Part shown: positions 58,001-64,000 of the stretch, in pieces
Layout: every line of letters begins with the position of its first letter
How positions within the stretch are numbered: position 1 is the stretch's first letter
NCBI GenBank assembly: GCA_964030475.1
Contig: CAXIPT010000006.1
Location: 4,998,398-5,062,397 of the forward strand
Source of the DNA: Tethya wilhelma
Lineage: Eukaryota > Porifera > Demospongiae > Tethyida > Tethyidae
Direction of reading: 5' to 3'
DNA length: 64,000 nt
Notes under the pieces: model-generated
What the model was told of the DNA's origin: nothing
The model's input: only the letters and a program-made list of their open reading frames with translations
The model's database searches: none
Program-made: the position numbers and the translations under genes

Positions 58001-61000
58001 GTTGCAACTGTTAACTTTGGAGTGTCTACTTTGTCTGATGTTGAGGGAGCAAATGTCAACATTGATGTTTCTCTGTCTGGAATAAGTGAACTTGATGTTG
58101 ACATTACAGTATCATTTACAAGCACTTTGAATACAAATTCAGCAGGTATAGTTATCTATATTATTATTTTTACCAGAGTGTTAAAGATGCATGGTGAAGT
58201 AAATTATATTTGTTTTATGTTTACTGTAGTGTTAGCTGATTTTGGTGCTATACCTAATGTGGATTTCACTGCCGCTGGAGGATCATTGATGCAAACGTTG
58301 ACTATATCGCTTGTTGCTGATAATATTTTTGAGCCTGATGAATCATTCAGTGTGAACATTGTTAACCCAAACGATCCAAATATTGTCCCTGGAACCCCTT
58401 CGTCAGTTGAGATCACAATTGAGGCTAGTGATGGTATGTTGACATGCATGTTGTGATGCAGGTACTCTCAGTCTTAGATCTATAGCACAGACAATTTGGG
58501 AAATATTTCAGTATTATTGTGCATGTACAGTCGAACCTCCGAAGAGAGGACACTTTGGGACAGCGTCCTTTGTCCTTTCATCGGAGGTTGTCCTCTTCTC
58601 GGAGGTTGTCTAATATTTGCCTTGTATACACCCCTATTGTGATTTAACTGTCTTCAAACTGTTCTATGTGACTTCTTACTACAGTATCAGTATGCAGTTA
58701 ATCAAGGTTAAGTTTGTGATAGAGCTGTGGCAAGAATAAAAGAATCGATGACATGACAACTTGATTAGCTATAGCTGGTTGTTCATTTGAGTACCTACAA
58801 TACTCATGAAGAGTAGTTTGACTTGAGTTAAAACACAAGTTGATCCATTGAGCCTCCAATTGACCATGTCCAAAAAAGGTTGTCACTCATGTCACTTGAC
58901 TGCACAGTGAGTAGCTCGATTTTCTTTGACAAGGACTTACTACAGGCAACAACTAAACTTTAAACAGCATCTATATTTCTATTATCTATGGTTAACCTTC
59001 AGCAACCATCAAGGACAGCTTGACAACTCACGCTCTCAAGCTCAATAGCTAATGTTTTAAAATTACTTTGTTATAGTGCATGCGTTTAATTAGAACAAAT
59101 TTGGGGGAGGAGCTGCTTAATGTAGGTGTGTTTTCCGGAGTGTCCGCTATTTGGAGGTAAAAACACGTGGAAAGAATGCTTTGGGACCAAAGATAGTGTC
59201 CGCTGTCCTGAGTTTAGAGGTGGTCGCTTCTCGGAGGTTGCTAATGTACTATAAGTATGGTATTTTCAATCCGTGACTAGAAATTTGTCCGCTCTAGGGA
59301 GTGTGTCCGCTTCTCGGACTGTCCGCTCTGAGAGGTTTTACTGTATATATATAATAGAGGAAATGAACTTACATGCATGCTGGGGTTATATGGATCCGTA
59401 GCTAGAAGAACAGCCTCATTAGGAAGACATAAGTCCCCTAAACTCCCTCTAGATTAAATACTGCACAATCATGCTAGCTCTATTTCAATATGCCAGTTTT
59501 AATGTACATGATTCAATCATTATTATGGCCTGATTGCAAGTGGACTGTCTTGATTCAAGTTTTTCCTTCTGTTTATATAGCTATATAATGCCTTTAAACA
59601 TATTATCGAATGTTATAAATATGCTTTTATGTGATTATAGCTATGGACTTTGTAGTAGTTGCTCAACAGCAGAATGTGGTATCTAATGAAGGTGCTCAAG
59701 TTAGTGTATGTGCAACGATTTCTAGTCTACCTGCCTCAGTGGATTCAAGCATTACTTCAGTGTCAGTACCATTCACCCTCATATCTGGTAAGCTCGCTGT
59801 TGTGCTATCATGTGCCTCATCTAGTATACATCCAGTGCAGTGGTATACAATAAATTGGCCAGTGGTGAGTAGCAAACCATAAGTTGAAGTGTTTTCTCTT
59901 CATTTTGTAATAGATACTGCAGTGGAGAATACTGACTTTAGTTTGGTGAATCCATCATCATTAATGCTTGTTTTTATGAGTCCATTTGCAATCATTCGAC
60001 CACCTTTACCATTCGACCCTAATTTACCTAGAAGTCAACCTCCACAAACTACTTCGAGTGTCTGTGTGACCATAGATCTTGACGATGACACCATTCTTGA
60101 AGACGATGAATCCTTTAGAGTGTCCTTGGGTTCTGCTACCACTCCTCCTGGTATCACAATTAGTTCACCATCAGAGACCACTGTGACAATATTAGATGAT
60201 GGTAAGTTTATTGCTTCAGAAAATAATCATGTGCATGTGTAAATTGTATCTACTAGAGTCGGTGAATAGTAGGTAGTGCTTAACTGCTATTCTCCATGCA
60301 CGTGAGCTGTATAGTATATAGCTTAATAGTATAAGAGTGTTCGACTGGAGGTCGAAGACCTAGGTTCAAATTCCAGCTATATATATAGATCTTGAGATTT
60401 TTTTCTAAGGATTTTTCCATGTGTGTTATTTATGTGTGCATGTATTACTTTTATTTTATTAAATATTTAGCTTGTACTTTAATTATTCTTTTTAGCTATA
60501 GCTATAGTATTTCAATAAACTTGGTTTGATAATAACTTTTAGAACGGAACAACGAAATAACAATTTCTGCTGGAAGTACACAAACTGAAGAAAGTGCACA
60601 AGAATCCATTGAAATTTGTGCCACTATCAGTGATGCGACTGCTGCTGAGATTTCTATTAGTGTCACCTTGGGTACAAGAGATATTGATGCTAGTAAGAAA
60701 ACAAATGTGTGTAAAAATCATGATCACTTTCGGTGTTTGCTCTAGTAGAGTGTCCACAATTAGTTTTATGCCTTTTATTTTACAATTTCATGTAAGATTA
60801 ATCAATGTTCAAGGGTACACATAATATTATACAAATGTCAATCGAAATGGTTTATTAACTATTTTTTTAGGGGGAGTCCAGAAAAATTTAATGGTCCATG
60901 GACTCCTCAACACCCTTTAGAGCAAATACTGATTCAATCATTTTAGTCTGTAATGTTTGCAATAATATATATAGAGTTCATAAAAGATATATATGCATGC

Positions 61001-62820
61001 ATGTGTTTTGCGGTTTAGATAGAGCTGTGTATGTTCCTTCGCATGTGTATTTTCCGTGACTTTTGCCTTTTGTAATGTTCGTAACAAGTGTTGTATTTAA
61101 TGTATACAGTTAATCTTCAAGATTTTATGCTTTTAACTTCACCACTACAACTGACTAACTTTGTCAATAGTGGTACCGACCTGCAAGCTTGCAATCCAGA
61201 TGCTGTGTCAATAATGGATGCGGATGATGATTGGGAAGGGTTTCATTCATTTGAAGTGAGTCTAGTTCCAAACTCACAAAGTCCTTCTTCTTTGACGATT
61301 GGAAGTCCTTCAACAGTCATCATCACCATCACAGATGAACAAGGTAAAGATAATATGGCTATCTTTTATCAGAGTACCTGCATACATGCACACGACACGA
61401 TCATTTGTTGGTATTGATGTATACATAATGTATCTACTTGCTATTTGTATTAGAGTACTAGTACACATAGTACACAATGTGCCTTGCGCAGAGGAGCATG
61501 CACTGATTTTGCACATTATGCATGTCATTCAATGAACTAGTACAGTTTATGACATTCTAGCTGTGCTCTTACTAGAAAATCACAGACTCTTGCAAGCCAT
61601 ACGCAGTGCATGCATGCAGGACACATGAGCTCAGTCAGAGCAAGCTACACTATACACTTTTATAGGTACATTCTATAGTTTTAGTATAGTTAAGTTGTTT
61701 AGTAAGCTAGGGAAAGCTATATACTACAAAAGAACGTTGCATGGGCAAACTCCACCAGCTAGTTCAAGATAACATAGACTTTACCGAGGTTCAACAGGGT
61801 CAAAAAGGTTGATCAAATAATTGTTGCGAATTCCAATCACGTGTGCCATACAACTGTATCATAATGGATCATGGAAGGACGATTTATACCACTTTACCCC
61901 GTGTACATTTGCTTGGGAAAGCATGCAGCCTCTATCAATTTCTAGTAAGAAAAACAGCTGTATAGTCCACTTCTACTCCTGGAATTATGGCTCTAAATTA
62001 AAAGTGCAGTTTTCTGCAAGACATTGTGACCTTTGACCTTGCCATTGCACCAAAGATCGTTCTCAGAGGCTGATTGAAGAAAGCTTACGATCTCAAGATT
62101 GAAGTGATGGCACAAAGAATCAACGAAAGATTGTATATAGTTTTCATAAGCACAAATTAAGCCTTCCCTTTCTTAGAGAAAGTCAGGATAATTAGCTAAA
62201 ACTAATCATAATAACTTCTAATCAGAAGCAAAAAAGTAATTATAATAATTCCAACCCAAGATACAAACCTCCCTGTGCTAATACACTCAGCAATTATAAT
62301 ATGTGTCACACAAATCATTTGCTTGCATTTCACTTATATCAAGTGTTTTTGAACTTGAACAATTCATGTCTTTTAACAGATGCAACTGTACAGTTTGCTG
62401 AACTGGATAGTCAGGTTGAGTTTGATGAGGGAACAACCCAATCTATTTTACTTCTATTGACAACACCTGGAGGAACTTTAGAGGCACCCTTTTCAGTAAC
62501 TCTATCGCTTATGGATGGAAACAAAGCAGGTGCATGTGGGCATGTATATTTACATGTGCAATCGTCCATGCGCATCATACATCTAACATACTTGTAGCTA
62601 TAGAGTTGTTCTGGTTTGAGAATATAATAAATTATTGATCACATGCTCAGTTGTTTTATGAGATTAGCTATAGAAACAACCAAAAGAACTGGGGGAATGT
62701 TAATTGGTATTTCAATGGTTGGCATTTGAAATTTGAAATTGTTTGGGTATAGTACGTTAGAAAGTTATTCAACTTCGGATGATTGATGGAGATAAAGCAG
62801 ACCGTGTGCATGCACAGTAG

Positions 62821-62853
<33 letters not shown>

Positions 62854-63455
62854 TTAGGCATACTTATGCTCATATCTATGTAGCAGTGTACTATGAGAAC
62901 CTAGCCAGTTCACATTAACTTTAATGCTATGTTTTTGTTACAGTGTTTTCTCAAGACTTTAATCCAAACATCCTCACTGCTGACTTTCTTGCCAGTGATG
63001 GCAATGGTGCTGAGCGTGGCACAGCACAGAGTGTCTCTATCATTGATGATAATGTTTTGGAAGGGGATCACTCTTTCACTGTCAGTCTGAGTTCTTCAGT
63101 GGCTTCCTCTATGGGTTATTCTCTCGGTAGTAGAAATACACTGACTGTTTTTATAATGGATGCAGGAGACGGTAAGATTTTAACTGAATTCTAATAGTAA
63201 TAATTGTACCACAAACCTTTGCTCTGAAGCATATGCATGGTTATTGAAATTTACAATCTTTGTGAATTCTTCGATCTCTCTTTCCTCACTTTGCAGTGGC
63301 TGATTTCATTTTCAGTTTTGCAGCAGTGGCTTCCAACCCTGTTGAAGGTCCGGCTGTTACTGTTGATGTTTGCAGCTCAGTCTCAACAAGTGGTCTAATG
63401 GCACTGGAGTGTGATGTGACTGTAACTGTGGAAGTCATCGATAATTTGATAGCAG
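55010..63455 (+). CDS. Secreted multi-Calx-beta protein, candidate sponge aggregation-factor-like gene (3' end beyond window)
   Basis: The start at 55010 opens a signal peptide (LPFLIATIAALFALQWSGVFA). Exons: 55010-55103, 55211-55360, 55651-55857, 56350-56499, 57493-57726, 58002-58145, 58230-58433, 59641-59787, 59914-60201, 60543-60692, 61110-61343, 62380-62529, 62944-63171, 63297-63455. After the first exon (94 bp), every exon length is a multiple of three (150, 207, 150, 234, 144, 204, 147, 288, 150, 234, 150, 228, 159), so all introns are phase 1. Exons alternate short (~150) and long (204-288); each pair encodes one Calx-beta repeat. Short exons carry the first strands. Long exons carry the acidic block (DDDTILEDDESFRVSL, ADNIFEPDESFSVNI) and end near VTILDD. 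Six full repeats and the start of a seventh are seen. Calx-beta domains bind calcium and mediate adhesion. Aggregation-factor identity is inferred from the repeats and signal peptide; the VWD and other C-terminal domains, if any, are outside the window. Confidence 0.88.
55974..56183. mobile_element. MITE with TACTGTAAAT-type terminal inverted repeats
   Basis: The left end is tactgtaaatgtggaaaatt. The right end in reverse is tactgtaaatctggaaattt. It is about 210 bp, in a Calx-beta intron, with no coding capacity. Possible TA target site. The ends resemble those of 45594-45811. Confidence 0.65.
56500..57177. other. Calx-beta gene intron, left part
   Basis: AT-rich intron sequence rich in catgcatg motifs. 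Nothing else is recognised before the MITE at 57178. Confidence 0.5.
57178..57408. mobile_element. MITE copy B of the AAGTCCATCTGG family
   Basis: It has perfect terminal inverted repeats of 28 bp (ctaaagtccatctggtttga then gaatgccg) at 57178-57205 and 57381-57408. Length 231 bp, in a Calx-beta intron. The interior matches copy A at 46825-47085 in reverse. A degenerate relative lies at 62612-62775. Confidence 0.88.
58526..59345. mobile_element. Non-autonomous pogo/Tigger-like element
   Basis: The element 58528-59343 (816 bp) starts cagtcgaacctccgaag and in reverse starts cagtaaaacctctcaga. Both ends continue into a gcggacac/gaggacac phrase. It is flanked by TA on both sides (58526-58527, 59344-59345), as for Tc1/mariner/pogo elements. 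Short internal repeats of tctcggaggttg occur near both ends. No transposase frame is present. It is in an intron of the Calx-beta gene. Confidence 0.75.
60316..60415 (+). mobile_element. tRNA-derived SINE copy B
   Basis: It has an A-box-like tagcttaatagtataagagt, an anticodon-arm-like tcga-ctggagg-tcga, and a B-box-like aggttcaaattcc. The acceptor-like ends atatagc/gctatat pair. The tail cttgagatttttttc matches copy A (13111-13206, minus). It lies in a Calx-beta intron. The poor D-arm argues against a functional tRNA. Confidence 0.6.
61344..62379. other. Long Calx-beta intron, no recognised feature
   Basis: About 1 kb between exons ending 61343 and starting 62380. It contains many catgca motifs but no clear ORF, inverted-repeat element or RNA gene. 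Confidence 0.5.
62612..62775. mobile_element. Degenerate relative of the AAGTCCATCTGG MITE
   Basis: ctggtttgagaat and caaccaaaagaactggggga, followed by ggtatttcaatggttggcat and gaaattgtttgggtat, follow the order of copy B with many changes. The right terminal repeat is not recognisable. Confidence 0.5.
62820..62860. repeat. (TA)n microsatellite
   Basis: About 30 bp of tatatata between MITE remnant and exon 62944-63171. Confidence 0.85.
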
Positions 63456-64000
63456 GTTTGTGTATTCAGAGCAAATGTCTGTAGATCGGGAAATTTTCGT
63501 TTGTAAATTATTTTGCCTGTTAAATTTCCATGTAGTTTAATTTCGTTGTTGCGGATGATTCGGTAAAGATCGGTATCATACGTACTACCAGTAGGAATAG
63601 GCTGACTGTCCCATTGACACAATACAAAGCATTCATGCTTATAAACTTTAAAGGAAAGAAAGTTAAGCCTTCAAATGTATTTAATAGCCTCCCACAGACA
63701 GTTTGCTTACTGTATTAACCCAAAAAAGTGGTAGAAAGTTTCTAGAGCACTCTGGAGAGAGCGCTGGCGAGAAGCCACAAATTAAGAGTACAATTTTGTT
63801 CTCTCCTTCCTTCCTTCCTTCTTCCTAACTGACTTACTTGAAAGCGATTTCAAGACAAACAAAAGGCATTGAGCCAACTTTGACTATAATAATGAGACTT
63901 CGCTTTATCTGTAGTATGCCATTTTTGTCTCGTTTGCGTACGAAAAGGCAGCAAACAAAATCTAGGCAGCTTTGAAACTCTTGATATAAAATACTGTACT
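63456..64000. other. Calx-beta intron running off the right edge
   Basis: Starts with a gtttgt donor at 63456. Contains a ttcc-rich run at 63800-63823. No further exon of the gene is recognised before the window ends. Confidence 0.5.

Noticed and set aside
60316..60390. Functional tRNA gene
   Set aside because: The D-arm does not fold and the T-arm has mismatches; a second copy with the same tail points to a SINE.

Overview
The window is eukaryotic nuclear DNA from an animal, most likely a demosponge such as Amphimedon queenslandica. The basis is intron-rich animal genes with very short introns, abundant small DNA transposons and microsatellites, a giant GCC2/GCC3 cysteine-rich protein, and a secreted multi-Calx-beta protein of the kind known from sponge aggregation factors. 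The species is an inference. The assembly is draft: there is one 916-base N run (50585-51500) and three single-N joins (30806, 33039, 39595).

Layout. 1-18.1 kb, minus strand: a giant secreted GCC2/GCC3 repeat protein. It has a small signal-peptide exon, a series of short exons, then at least 13 kb of uninterrupted repeat coding that runs off the left edge. Two tandem duplications (2252 and 1238 bp) break its frame as assembled. 18.4-18.9 kb, minus: mitochondrial ATP synthase subunit g. 19.0-20.9 kb, plus: an orphan secreted ORF and a coiled-coil protein, both of unknown function. 21.3-37.3 kb: a cluster of intronless secreted GH38/DUF5054-like glycosidase genes. Four lie on plus and one on minus. 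A mis-placed inverted contig sits between two single-N joins, and RNF113A (nine exons, plus) lies inside the cluster.

37.4-48.6 kb, minus: INTS10 (Integrator subunit 10). Its largest recognised intron holds a 380-bp satellite array of about ten copies, each containing long inverted arms. 48.7-53.8 kb, plus: SLC4A1AP (kanadaptin), sharing a ~100-bp divergent promoter with INTS10. Its middle exons are hidden by the N run. 53.9 kb to the right edge, plus: a secreted gene of Calx-beta repeats. Each repeat is encoded by two exons, every internal exon is a multiple of three, and all introns are phase 1.

Three housekeeping genes (ATP5MG, RNF113A, INTS10) and SLC4A1AP are interspersed with lineage-expanded secreted proteins (GCC2/GCC3, GH38-like, Calx-beta), which plausibly act at the cell surface or in the matrix. 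Introns carry several families of MITEs, a pogo-like element and a tRNA-derived SINE. The genes do not form an operon or a single pathway.
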